Shown in pieces: positions 7,866-16,592 of a stretch of DNA of 64,000 nt. A program made the position numbers and the translations under genes. The first letter of the stretch is position 1; the number at the start of each line of letters is the position of its first letter. The notes under the pieces were generated by a model. The model was not told where the DNA came from and did not search any database. It worked only from the letters and a program-made list of their open reading frames with translations. This stretch comes from an uncultured Acetatifactor sp. (GTDB lineage: Bacteria > Bacillota > Clostridia > Lachnospirales > Lachnospiraceae): the NCBI GenBank assembly GCA_910579755.1, contig CAJTVB010000018.1, forward strand, positions 10,010-74,009. Reading direction: 5' to 3'.

Positions 7866-8995
7866 TATCTGCCACCTCCTGAATAACGGATTCTGGGATC
7901 CAGGAAGGCCAGGGCGATATCGGAGAACAAAATGCCGATAACCACCAGGACTGCCTGAACCATGACAATCGCTCCTGCAAGGTACATATCCTGAGCCTGA
8001 AGGGCCTTAAACAGCACCGGTCCCTGGATCTGCATGTTCAAAACCATGGCAGTTACCGTGGAGCCCGAAAACAGGCTGGAGAGCACGCCGCCCAGTCCTG
8101 ATACGGTGGGATTGATGGCGGCGCGGAAGCAGTATTTCATGATAATGGTGCGTTCCGGCACGCCCTTTGCCCTTGCGGTCAGGGTGTATTGTCTGCCCAC
8201 TTCATCCAGCATCTGGGCACGCACGGAGCGGATAATACCGCAGGTACCGCTGGTCCCGATGACGAGGATGGGGATGATCATACGCTTTAAAAATTCACCG
8301 AAATTATATAAATGAATGCCGTTTTGCAGCATCTCCTGCGAAAACAGGCCAACATTCGCATTTCCTGTCCATTTATAGGACAGATACATCAGCACGATTG
8401 CCAGAATAAAGTTTGGTATTGCCGCACCCAGGAATCCGATGATGGATGAAATATAATCACCCACAGAATACTGGTGTGTGGAAGCGTAAACAGCGATGGG
8501 CAGGGATACGGCATATTGGAAGATCATAATGATTGCAGTGACCAGAATGGTGAGCCCCAGCCTGTCGTCCACCACATCCCAGACGTCCCGGCCATAGGCG
8601 AAGGAATATTTCCAGTTGTGATGAGAACCGTATAACCTGTAATAGGTGGAATCTGTAGGAGTCCAGATAATATCCTTGATCCATTTGAAATACTGCTCAT
8701 GAATGGGCAGATCCAGACCGTAGTCAGCGCGAAGCTGTGCGGCGTAATCTGCGTCCACAATTTCTCCTTCCGAGGCAAGGGCAGCAATGTGAGCGGACAC
8801 ATAATCCCCGGGAGGAAGCTGGATCACGAAGAAAACCAGAATCGAAATTAAAAATAATGTGGGAATGAACATCAGAAGACGCTTTATGATGTACTGGACG
8901 AGATCCTTTTTAAAGAAATCGCCCACAGCAGTCATCAGGGGTTTCTTTGGGGCATCTTCATGCATGCTTTCTGATTTGTACGCATTTTCTTCCAT
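7865..8995 (-). CDS. ABC importer permease, OppB-type
   Basis: A 376-residue membrane permease. A long charged N-terminus (about 35 residues) precedes the first membrane helix FIPTLFLISILVFFVIQLPPG, which carries the OppB signature around PPGD. An extracytoplasmic region follows, then the permease core with the coupling-loop sequence ARAKGVPERTIIMKYCFR. It forms the channel with the OppC-type protein. It starts after AAGGGA and lies 98 bases downstream of the binding-protein gene, with a terminator-like hairpin in between. Confidence 0.9.
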   Translation of the reverse strand: MEENAYKSESMHEDAPKKPLMTAVGDFFKKDLVQYIIKRLLMFIPTLFLISILVFFVIQLPPGDYVSAHIAALASEGEIVDADYAAQLRADYGLDLPIHEQYFKWIKDIIWTPTDSTYYRLYGSHHNWKYSFAYGRDVWDVVDDRLGLTILVTAIIMIFQYAVSLPIAVYASTHQYSVGDYISSIIGFLGAAIPNFILAIVLMYLSYKWTGNANVGLFSQEMLQNGIHLYNFGEFLKRMIIPILVIGTSGTCGIIRSVRAQMLDEVGRQYTLTARAKGVPERTIIMKYCFRAAINPTVSGLGGVLSSLFSGSTVTAMVLNMQIQGPVLFKALQAQDMYLAGAIVMVQAVLVVIGILFSDIALAFLDPRIRYSGGGR

Positions 8996-9012
8996 GAGAA
9001 ATTCCCTTTCTT

Positions 9013-9054
9013 AAAAAATCCGGAGGCGTGGGAACCGGATCCCCCGCCTCCGGA
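9013..9054 (-). terminator. Terminator-like hairpin between binding-protein and permease genes
   Basis: On the minus strand TCCGGAGGCG (9045-9054) pairs perfectly with CGCCTCCGGA (9019-9028). An inner GGGGATCC/GGTTCCC pairing extends the stem, and six U residues follow directly at 9013-9018. This has full intrinsic-terminator form inside an operon. It probably lets most transcripts end after the binding-protein gene, giving excess binding protein over permease, or protects the 3' end of a processed mRNA. Confidence 0.75.
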
Positions 9055-9093
9055 AGTTGTCATTGATGCGTTTGTTGTTGATTATAATGCTGA

Positions 9094-11169
9094 TTATTCG
9101 GTTTTGAACAATGTCCAGTAGTGGATAATATTCTGATACTGATACAGGTCGTCGTTCACCAGGAGCTCCGGATAGTTGTGGATCTTGGAGCTCACCAGGC
9201 TGTAAGAGCCGGCAGCCTTCAGGTAAGCGATGGTCCAGAGATTTTCCTTGTGGAGATTGTAGATATCCAGGGTGTACTGATCTCTTTCGTCGGTATCAGG
9301 TGTGGATTTCCACTGCTCGTAGATCTCTACCAGCTTCGCCATGTCGCCCTCGGGAGCAACACCCTGCGCGCCGCTTGTCTGGTAGTAGGTGCCATACTCG
9401 CCGTACCATTCTGCGGACTGAGCAATGGGAACGAAGGGCTGTACCCTGGATTTCAGGGAAACGCCGCCGATAGCGGTGTGAGGCCCGAGAACCGCATACC
9501 AGTCATTGTTGTCGATTTCCTGATCAAAGGCAGATACTTCCAGATCCTTTGTGGCACATTTGATACCTGCTGCATTATAGTACTGCTCCAGTACCGGATA
9601 TGCGGCATCGGCTCCGGAATCCGTGTAGGTATAAATGGTCAATACGAAATCAGTACCGTCTGCAAAGTCATAGAAGCCGTCGCTGCCCATTACCAGGCCG
9701 CATCCTTCTAACAGAGCCTTGGCGCCATCTACGTCATATTCGGTCCATTTCTGCTCCCACTCCGCATCATAGCCGAAGTTACCCTCCTGAGGAGCGCACT
9801 GGCCGGGCTCCAGGAAGCCCTCCGTAAGGAGGCCGGAAACCTGCTCGCGGTCCACACAGATGGACATGGCCTGACGGAAATCAGGATTTGCAAACAGCGT
9901 TGCATAATTTTCATCCTTACAGGTATAGTTGAAGGTCATCAGATAGGAGCCCCAGTTGGTGCTGGCAAGCTCGCGCAGATACGCCTGGTCGCCCAGATCC
10001 TGCAACAGGGAAGCGATATCCTGCATGGCCACTTCCATGATATCCAGCTCGCCGGAGCGGAACATCAGCTGATCCTGTCCGTCCTCGGAGGTGGTGTTGA
10101 AATGGATTTCGTCACAGTAGGGAAGCTGCTGTCCCTGAGCGTCCACCTTCCAGAAGTAGGGGTTGCGCTCCAGAATGCACAGTTGGGCGTCTCTGGAGTT
10201 GTTGCCTTCCTTCGTGGACAGTGTGTAGGAGTTCAGGCAGGGAATGCCGTCCTCGTTCCACCAGTAGTAGGCGATTGCCTTGCCCAGGTCATTTACGGTA
10301 GCGGCATCGATTCCCTTATTCTTGGCATTGACCAGCACGGCCTCATCGTCAAGTCCGGTCTTTTCCCAGTAAGGATTTTCCACATAGATGGAATCCGGAA
10401 TCATATCCAGCAGGTAGTGGGACGGAGCCCAGCACCACTTGAAATCGCCGTTTTCGATAAAGTCAGCGGGGAACTTGGGATTTGTAAAGGTCCAGGTCAC
10501 AGTGTAATCGTCAACCTTTTCCAGAGTCGCCCAGGTATCTTCGCCGTCCATCAGAGCGGCCCAGTTTTTCTTGGTGTCATAGTTGGTGAGATGGCACATA
10601 TAGTACCAGAAGGTAATGTCATCGGCATTGAAATCTTCGCCGTCGGACCATTTCATACCTTCTCTGAGCTTGAAGGTCCATACTGTGTAATCGTCATTGT
10701 GCGAAAACTCCTTAATAACGTTTGCATAGTAGGTGCCATCGGAATTGTAGCGGATAATGCCCTCCAGAACCGGTCTGGACAAGCCCCAGCTTCCGCCGGC
10801 GCCGGCCAGGTTGATCACACCGCCGTATGTACCGATCTCCAAAGCGTTGCCGCCGGCATCCTTGGTATCCACGAAAATATCGCCTTCCACGGGAAGTCTG
10901 TCCTCCACCTTGGGAAGGGATCCTGCGGAAACCAGATCTGCCAGCATGGGAGCTTCACTGTAGCCTGCTGCTTCATCGGCAGGGGGTGTGGTTTCCTCGG
11001 AATTCGATGCCTCAGAATTGGACTCCTCAGAATTGGATTCCGAGGACTGCTGTGTGCTTTCCTGGGTACCGGAAGGTGTTGTGTCAGTAGTGTCGCTGGG
11101 GCCGCCGCAGGCAATCAGGGAAGCCGCCATTGTGCCCGCTAAAAGCAGGGCAAAAAGTCTTTTTTTCAT
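9094..11169 (-). CDS. ABC importer extracellular solute-binding protein, family 5 lipoprotein
   Basis: A 691-residue lipoprotein. A lipobox ends at Cys21 (LAGTMAASLIAC), followed by a Ser/Glu/Thr-rich linker to about residue 65. The body is a SBP_bac_5 (Opp/Dpp) fold, with VWTFKLREGMKWSDGEDF, DITFWYY and ATLFANPDFRQAMSICVDR as family landmarks. It is longer than peptide-binding OppA proteins and closer to the large members that bind oligosaccharides in Clostridia. I start it at 11169 after AAGGAGGA, not at the upstream Met at 11337. The divergent glycosidase genes point to a sugar ligand; a peptide cannot be excluded. Confidence 0.88.
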   Translation of the reverse strand: MKKRLFALLLAGTMAASLIACGGPSDTTDTTPSGTQESTQQSSESNSEESNSEASNSEETTPPADEAAGYSEAPMLADLVSAGSLPKVEDRLPVEGDIFVDTKDAGGNALEIGTYGGVINLAGAGGSWGLSRPVLEGIIRYNSDGTYYANVIKEFSHNDDYTVWTFKLREGMKWSDGEDFNADDITFWYYMCHLTNYDTKKNWAALMDGEDTWATLEKVDDYTVTWTFTNPKFPADFIENGDFKWCWAPSHYLLDMIPDSIYVENPYWEKTGLDDEAVLVNAKNKGIDAATVNDLGKAIAYYWWNEDGIPCLNSYTLSTKEGNNSRDAQLCILERNPYFWKVDAQGQQLPYCDEIHFNTTSEDGQDQLMFRSGELDIMEVAMQDIASLLQDLGDQAYLRELASTNWGSYLMTFNYTCKDENYATLFANPDFRQAMSICVDREQVSGLLTEGFLEPGQCAPQEGNFGYDAEWEQKWTEYDVDGAKALLEGCGLVMGSDGFYDFADGTDFVLTIYTYTDSGADAAYPVLEQYYNAAGIKCATKDLEVSAFDQEIDNNDWYAVLGPHTAIGGVSLKSRVQPFVPIAQSAEWYGEYGTYYQTSGAQGVAPEGDMAKLVEIYEQWKSTPDTDERDQYTLDIYNLHKENLWTIAYLKAAGSYSLVSSKIHNYPELLVNDDLYQYQNIIHYWTLFKTE

Positions 11170-11226
11170 AAAACATCCTCCTTCATGAAATTGAAATTGC
11201 CAACTCGCTAAGCAACTTTTATGCCG

Positions 11227-11255
11227 AGTATAGCAATTGTGCCCAAAAAAGTCAA
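11227..11255 (-). promoter_or_regulatory. Sigma-A promoter of the Opp-type importer operon
   Basis: On the minus strand TTGACT (11250-11255) and TATACT (11227-11232) are separated by exactly 17 bases. The leader to the ATG at 11169 is about 50 bases and ends in AAGGAGGA. This is a near-consensus promoter. Confidence 0.82.
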
Positions 11256-11670
11256 CACAAAAGTTAAAAAAAATGTAAAAACGCTCATTAGGAATGACTA
11301 AAAGAGCGGGAATTACTGCATTTATGGTTATTTTCACGACCCATTACGGATGGGCGAATTGGATGGGAGAGGGATGTGTCCGCATTCAGGCATGCCCTGC
11401 GGAATTATGGCAGGGACAGTGGAGAGAAGAAGTCAAGTGGTTTGCGCTTTTTGTTTTCTGCGGCAGGGAAATGGCGTGAAATTGGGTAAATTTGCAAGCA
11501 AAATAGACAAATTGAGTACAGATATATTGCAAATGTTATGCAAGAACCCCATAAAAAAGTCTCAATAAAAGCAAAAAGTGCAATGTGTTGGGGTAAAAAA
11601 ACAAGAGATGTGTGGAAATGCGCTCCTGTGTTTGGTAATCTTTAATTAAGCTTTCAAGGAGGGCAGGACT
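11256..11670. other. Divergent intergenic control region of the importer and glycosidase operons
   Basis: About 415 bases without a gene. It should hold the plus-strand promoter of the glycosidase operon, but I see only weak candidates (for example TTGAGT near 11512 with poorly matching -10 boxes). A 12-base palindrome TTTGC-AA-GCAAA at 11491-11502 could bind a regulator. Frames on both strands here have no ribosome sites and are not called. Confidence 0.4.
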
Positions 11671-13314
11671 ATGGATAAAAATCTGATCATATTTACAGAC
11701 AGCGGAGATACCATTATCGACGAAAGCACACAGGTCTTCGACGAAAGGGGAATTGTTGCCAGGGCGGAATTTATTCCGGGGGCGGGCGAGGTGCTTCGCC
11801 AGCTGAAGGAGGAGGGATATCGGATCGCCCTGGTGGCGGACGGAGAGTGGGAGTCTTTTCAGAATGTGTACCGGGAGAACGGTCTGGGATATTGCTTTGA
11901 AGAATGGATCGTGTCGGAAGTGGTGGGGGAGCAGAAGCCAGCCAGATCCATGTTTGACACGGCCATGGTAAAAATGGGGCTGACGGAGGCTGACAAGCCT
12001 TTTATTGTCATGATCGGAAACAATCTGAAGAAGGATGTGGCAGGCGCCAACCGGTATGGGATTACTTCCGTGTGGCTGGACTGGTCTCCCAGGTATTTCC
12101 ACACTGTGGAGGAGCCGGACTGGCAGCCTGATTACACGGTGAGCACGCCGGAGGAGCTGAAGGCCCTTATTACCCGGCTGGAAGAAAAATGTGCGGAGAA
12201 AAAGGAGCTGGCCAGCAGGATTACCCGCAAAATCCACAGTATGGTGGATGCTTTTTCCCATATCCTGTATGAGACAGACGACACCTTCCTGAAGAACATG
12301 GAGAGCCATAATCTGGCCGGGGATGATATCGCCAGATACCGGTATTGGGAGTGGACCCAGGGAGTGGGGCTGTTTGGGCTGTGGAAGCTGTTCTGCTACG
12401 AGAAGAATGAAAAGTATCTTGACACTCTGAAAAAATATTATGACAGGCAGATCGAGATTGGCTTTCCTGCCCTGAATGTAAATACGGCGGCGCCATATCT
12501 GACCATGTCCTTTCTGGCGGAGTACACCGGGGAGGAAAAATATATGCAGCCCTGTGCAGAGGCGGCGCGGCAGATCATGGAGAGCTTTCCCCGGACCAGT
12601 GAGGGCGGATTCCAGCATATGACATCCGACTCACTGAACGATCAGGAGCTGTGGGATGATACGCTTTATATGACGGTGCTGTTTTTAGCCAACATGGGGC
12701 GTATCCTGGAGGACGGGGACATGAAGGCGGAGGCGGAATACCAGTTCCTTCTGCACGACAAGTACTTATGCGACAAGGCTACGGGGCTCTGGTATCATGG
12801 CTGGAGCTTCCAGGAGAAGAATAACTTTGCAGGAGCTTTTTGGGGAAGGGGTAACTGCTGGATCACCATGGCCGTGCCGGAATTTTTGTCCATACACAGC
12901 TGCGGCGCTCCTGTAAGAAGAATGCTGACAAATGCGCTGAAGGCCCAGATCGAGAGTCTGATAAAATATCAGGCCGAAAACGGTATGTGGCATACCCTGG
13001 TGGACGATGAGGATTCCTATGTGGAAGCCAGCGCTACCTGCGGTTTTGCCTACGGCATTTTAAAGGCGGTGAAGGATGGTCTGTTGGATGAGGCCTGTCT
13101 GAAGGCCGCTGTCAAGGCGCTGGAGCCGATTCTGGACTGCATATCCGACGATGGTGTGGTGAATCAGGTGTCCTACGGCACGCCCATGGGACGCATTTCC
13201 AAGAATTTTTACAAGGAGATCGAGCTCAAGCCCATGCCCTATGGTCAGGCGCTGGCGATTTTGTTTTTGATGGAATATCGGGAGGTTTGCTGTCAGCAGA
13301 AAATCAGGCTCTGA
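11671..13314 (+). CDS. HAD-like domain fused to GH105/GH88 unsaturated uronyl hydrolase
   Basis: A 547-residue protein with no signal peptide. Residues 1-165 look like a HAD phosphatase fold: IIFTDSGDTI (Asp10 as nucleophile, but Gly at +2 where the acid Asp normally sits), Lys89 in GEQKP, and IGNNLKKDVAGA with Asp122. Residues about 190-547 match the GH105/GH88 alpha-toroid: LWDDTLYM (328-334, with the Asp equivalent to the catalytic one in YteR at 330), YHGWS and WGRGNCW (391-397). GH105 and GH88 enzymes hydrate and release the unsaturated uronic residue left by polysaccharide lyases. The start follows AAGGAGG. It is first in a plus-strand operon divergent from the importer. The fusion and the imperfect HAD motif are unusual. 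Confidence 0.82.
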   Translation: MDKNLIIFTDSGDTIIDESTQVFDERGIVARAEFIPGAGEVLRQLKEEGYRIALVADGEWESFQNVYRENGLGYCFEEWIVSEVVGEQKPARSMFDTAMVKMGLTEADKPFIVMIGNNLKKDVAGANRYGITSVWLDWSPRYFHTVEEPDWQPDYTVSTPEELKALITRLEEKCAEKKELASRITRKIHSMVDAFSHILYETDDTFLKNMESHNLAGDDIARYRYWEWTQGVGLFGLWKLFCYEKNEKYLDTLKKYYDRQIEIGFPALNVNTAAPYLTMSFLAEYTGEEKYMQPCAEAARQIMESFPRTSEGGFQHMTSDSLNDQELWDDTLYMTVLFLANMGRILEDGDMKAEAEYQFLLHDKYLCDKATGLWYHGWSFQEKNNFAGAFWGRGNCWITMAVPEFLSIHSCGAPVRRMLTNALKAQIESLIKYQAENGMWHTLVDDEDSYVEASATCGFAYGILKAVKDGLLDEACLKAAVKALEPILDCISDDGVVNQVSYGTPMGRISKNFYKEIELKPMPYGQALAILFLMEYREVCCQQKIRL

Positions 13315-13448
13315 GGTGGAAATCGGTGAGCGGCATCTGCCGGCAGATGAAAGGAAAGATTTTCCGGCGGATAAAGGAAAGGCCTGTGGAGGATATGGCG
13401 GGCGGTATTGTTCTGTGAGAACTTTGGAGCACAGGGAAAGGCGGCAGG

Positions 13449-16400
13449 ATGAAGCTGGGGAGACAATGGGAGGAACGGCTGAAAATATGGGATGAGGCCT
13501 TTTTGCCGAATATCTATCGTTCATTGGGAACGGTAGAGCTGGAGGGGTTCACCACCAGCGAGCAGCTTTGTTTGGAACAGGCGGCCAAAAGAGAGCGTCA
13601 GGCTTTTCCCCGGGGAAGGACATGGGGAGCCAAGTGGGAATACGGATGGTTTCACGCCAGGCTTACCCTGCCCCGGGCCGCAGAGGGAGAACGAATATTG
13701 CTTCATTTGGCGCCGGGACCGGAAATGCTGGTGTATGTGGATGGCCGGGAGGCAGGCTCCATAGATGCGAAGCATGATTTTGTGGAGCTGACGCCCCGGG
13801 GACAGGCCGGTCAGGCGTTCGAGATCTGGGCGGAGGCTTACGCGGGGCATGGTCCCAAACTGGAGGGCGGGGGAATCTTTACCCGGGAGGCGGTGCCGGT
13901 GCCGGAACCGCCGGAGAACCAGTGCAGTGTGGGGGAGAGCCATTTCGGAATTCAGGATCCGGTTTATTTTCAGACCTATGCGGATTACCACACTCTCTAT
14001 GAGCTGTGGAAGGCACTTCCGGAGAGCAGTCTGCGGGGAATGAAGATTGGCCGGGCCCTGCAGGAATTTACCTTTGAAGCGGATTTTGAGGCTCAGGAGC
14101 CTGCCCGCCGGGAAAGCGTTCTGCGGGCGGGAAGTCTGCTGAAGCCGTTCCTGGAAAGGAAAAACAGCGAGACGGCAGTGGAATATACCGTGTTTGGGCA
14201 GTCCCACCTGGATCTGGCCTGGCTGTGGCCCTGGGAGGAGACGAAGCGGAAGTGCGCCAGAACCTACGCTAATCAGCTGGCCTTGATGGACCGGTACCCT
14301 GAATATCAGTTTTTACTTTGTGAGCCCCCGATTCTGGAAAATCTGAAGGAATACTATCCTGGGCTTTACCGGCGGGTAAAGGAGCGGGTAGAGACAGGAC
14401 AGTTTCTGCCGGAGGGCGCAGTCTACATAGAAAGCGATACCAATCTTGCAGGGGGAGAGAGCCTGATCCGTCAGTTTGTACTGGGAAAGCGGTGGTTCCG
14501 GCAGGAGTTTAATGTGGATTCCCGGATGGCCTGGATGCCGGATACCTTCGGCTTTACCGGGGCTCTGCCTCAGATTATGGCAGGCTGCGGCGTGTCCTAT
14601 TTTGCCACCCAGAAGCTTTTGCGCGCTGATCCGGAATGCCAGCAATTTCCTTATAATATATTCTGGTGGGAGGGCATCGACGGCACCAGAATTCTTTCTC
14701 ACATATATAAGAAGAACAATGCTGTGTTTGCTCCGGGAGCCCTGATCGAAAGATGGGAGAAGGACAGAAATCAGCGGCAGGATATAGATAGTCTGATGTT
14801 TCCCTTTGGTTATGGAGACGGAGGAGGAGGCCCTACAGAGCTGATGGTGGAGACGGCTCTCAGGTGCCGGGATCTGGAGGGGCTTCCCAGGTGCAGCTTT
14901 GAAGGCCCCACGGCCTTTTTTGACCGGCTTTCCCCGTCTGAAGTGCGCAACGTTTATTATGGAGAGCTGTATCTTGCCTGGCACAGAGGCACCTACACCG
15001 CCCAGGCCGGGATCAAGAAAGGAGTGCGCAGAGCGGAGTATGCATTGCGGGAGGCCGAGTATCTGGCCGGCCTTTTAAGACTGTCTGAAAAAGCTGTGCT
15101 AGAAAGGAATCTGGACGCAGAGGCTGGAGAAAAGCTGGCAGAGCTGTGGAAAAAGCTTCTTTTTCAGGAGTTTCATGATATTTTGCCCGGCACTTCCATT
15201 CACAGAGTCAACCGGGAAGCCCTGGAGGTTTTGGAGCAGGTGGAGCAGGAGAGCCGGGAGCTTGCGGAAAAGCTTCTGGAGCGGCTGGCGGGAGGAAGGG
15301 CGGTATTTAATTCTCTGAGCTGGGAACGGAGCTGGAAGGGGAAGGTGCTGCCGGCCTGCGGATATATGAAGCTGCAGGATAATAATGAAGGCGTAGAAGT
15401 GAGCTGCAGGCCGGACGGGACGGAGGCAGTTTCCTGGCGGGAAAATTTTGACGGGAAAGGCGGTCTTCGAATCCAAAACAGCTTCTATCTGGTGGAAATG
15501 GATCGGGAGGGCCGGATTTTCAGCCTGAAGGACCGCAGCACCGGATATGAATATGCGGAGGGCCCTCTGAACCATTTCAGGCTGTACAGGGATGTGAATG
15601 TGGATTATGATGCCTGGGAGCTGGGCCGGATGTACGAAGAAATGGAGGAAGCTCTGGCAGGAGAGACCGTCATGGAGGTTCGGCGGGAGGGTCGGAATCT
15701 TATAGTGGCGCTGCATAAGCAGGAACCTCATTTTGCCGTGGACCAGCAGATTCTCTTTTTGGCGGATACTTCCAGAATCGGATTTCAGACACAGGTGGAC
15801 TGGCGGGAGCGCCACAGGATCCTGAAGGTGGATTTCCCTACTACAGTTTATACGAAGGAAGCCTTGGAGGAGATTCAGTTTGGTTATCTGAAACGGCCCA
15901 CTCACAGATCCAGGCAGTATGAACAGGATTTGTATGAAACCTGCCATCACAAGTACGCGGCTCTCACCGACGGAAAGAATGGGTTTGCCTTGCTGAATGA
16001 CTGCAAGTACGGGATTTCTGCCAGGGACAGCAGGTTGTCGCTGACTTTACTGCGGGCTCCGGTATTGCCGGACATGGAAGCCGATCAGGGGGTTCATGTG
16101 TTTTCCTATGGAATCCTCCCTTTTTTGGGTCCCTTTGTGTACAGCCGGGTTCCCAGAGAAGCATACGAGTGGAATGTGGAGCCTGTGGAGACGACTGCTC
16201 AGACGAATCCCTTTAATATGGAAGAAACACCTTCCATGGAACGGTTCTCTTTTTTTGAAGTGGAGGGGGATCATGTGATCCTGGAGACCTGCAAACCTGC
16301 ATTCGACATAGAAAACGGAGTGGTTCTGCGGCTCTATGAGTCCATGGGCTGTGCCGGAAGGGCGCATCTTACGGTTCCGGCCTGTGTAAAGCGGGCATAT

Positions 16401-16541
16401 GCCTGCAATATGCTGGAGGAGAGGCAGAAGGAATTGGAAATCCGGGAAGGACGGATTGCATTGGACTTCGGCGCTTTTCAGATTCAGACCCTGTTGCTGG
16501 AAACCAGAGAGAGAAATTTCCGGGCGGATGGCACCGGCTGA
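13449..16541 (+). CDS. Alpha-mannosidase, glycoside hydrolase family 38
   Basis: A 1030-residue cytoplasmic enzyme with the bacterial GH38 plan. An N-terminal beta domain covers about 1-245. The (beta/alpha) catalytic domain opens with GQSHLDLAWLWPW (zinc ligands His253 and Asp255), has the nucleophile in WMPDTFGF (Asp365) and a third ligand in EFHDIL (His576). C-terminal beta-sandwich domains follow. It releases alpha-linked mannose from oligosaccharides. Length and motifs are complete. No signal peptide is seen, so it acts on imported sugars. The gene lies 134 bases after the GH105 fusion and upstream of a lyase-like gene. Exact linkage preference cannot be read. Confidence 0.93.
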   Translation: MKLGRQWEERLKIWDEAFLPNIYRSLGTVELEGFTTSEQLCLEQAAKRERQAFPRGRTWGAKWEYGWFHARLTLPRAAEGERILLHLAPGPEMLVYVDGREAGSIDAKHDFVELTPRGQAGQAFEIWAEAYAGHGPKLEGGGIFTREAVPVPEPPENQCSVGESHFGIQDPVYFQTYADYHTLYELWKALPESSLRGMKIGRALQEFTFEADFEAQEPARRESVLRAGSLLKPFLERKNSETAVEYTVFGQSHLDLAWLWPWEETKRKCARTYANQLALMDRYPEYQFLLCEPPILENLKEYYPGLYRRVKERVETGQFLPEGAVYIESDTNLAGGESLIRQFVLGKRWFRQEFNVDSRMAWMPDTFGFTGALPQIMAGCGVSYFATQKLLRADPECQQFPYNIFWWEGIDGTRILSHIYKKNNAVFAPGALIERWEKDRNQRQDIDSLMFPFGYGDGGGGPTELMVETALRCRDLEGLPRCSFEGPTAFFDRLSPSEVRNVYYGELYLAWHRGTYTAQAGIKKGVRRAEYALREAEYLAGLLRLSEKAVLERNLDAEAGEKLAELWKKLLFQEFHDILPGTSIHRVNREALEVLEQVEQESRELAEKLLERLAGGRAVFNSLSWERSWKGKVLPACGYMKLQDNNEGVEVSCRPDGTEAVSWRENFDGKGGLRIQNSFYLVEMDREGRIFSLKDRSTGYEYAEGPLNHFRLYRDVNVDYDAWELGRMYEEMEEALAGETVMEVRREGRNLIVALHKQEPHFAVDQQILFLADTSRIGFQTQVDWRERHRILKVDFPTTVYTKEALEEIQFGYLKRPTHRSRQYEQDLYETCHHKYAALTDGKNGFALLNDCKYGISARDSRLSLTLLRAPVLPDMEADQGVHVFSYGILPFLGPFVYSRVPREAYEWNVEPVETTAQTNPFNMEETPSMERFSFFEVEGDHVILETCKPAFDIENGVVLRLYESMGCAGRAHLTVPACVKRAYACNMLEERQKELEIREGRIALDFGAFQIQTLLLETRERNFRADGTG

Positions 16542-16592
16542 GGCGGCATGAGTTTGCCGATACACTCTTAGGATATGAAAGGAAAAAAGAGT

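Noticed and set aside
11536..12618. 360-residue minus-strand frame opposite the HAD-GH105 gene
   Set aside because: No ribosome site, and the plus-strand product has recognisable catalytic motifs.
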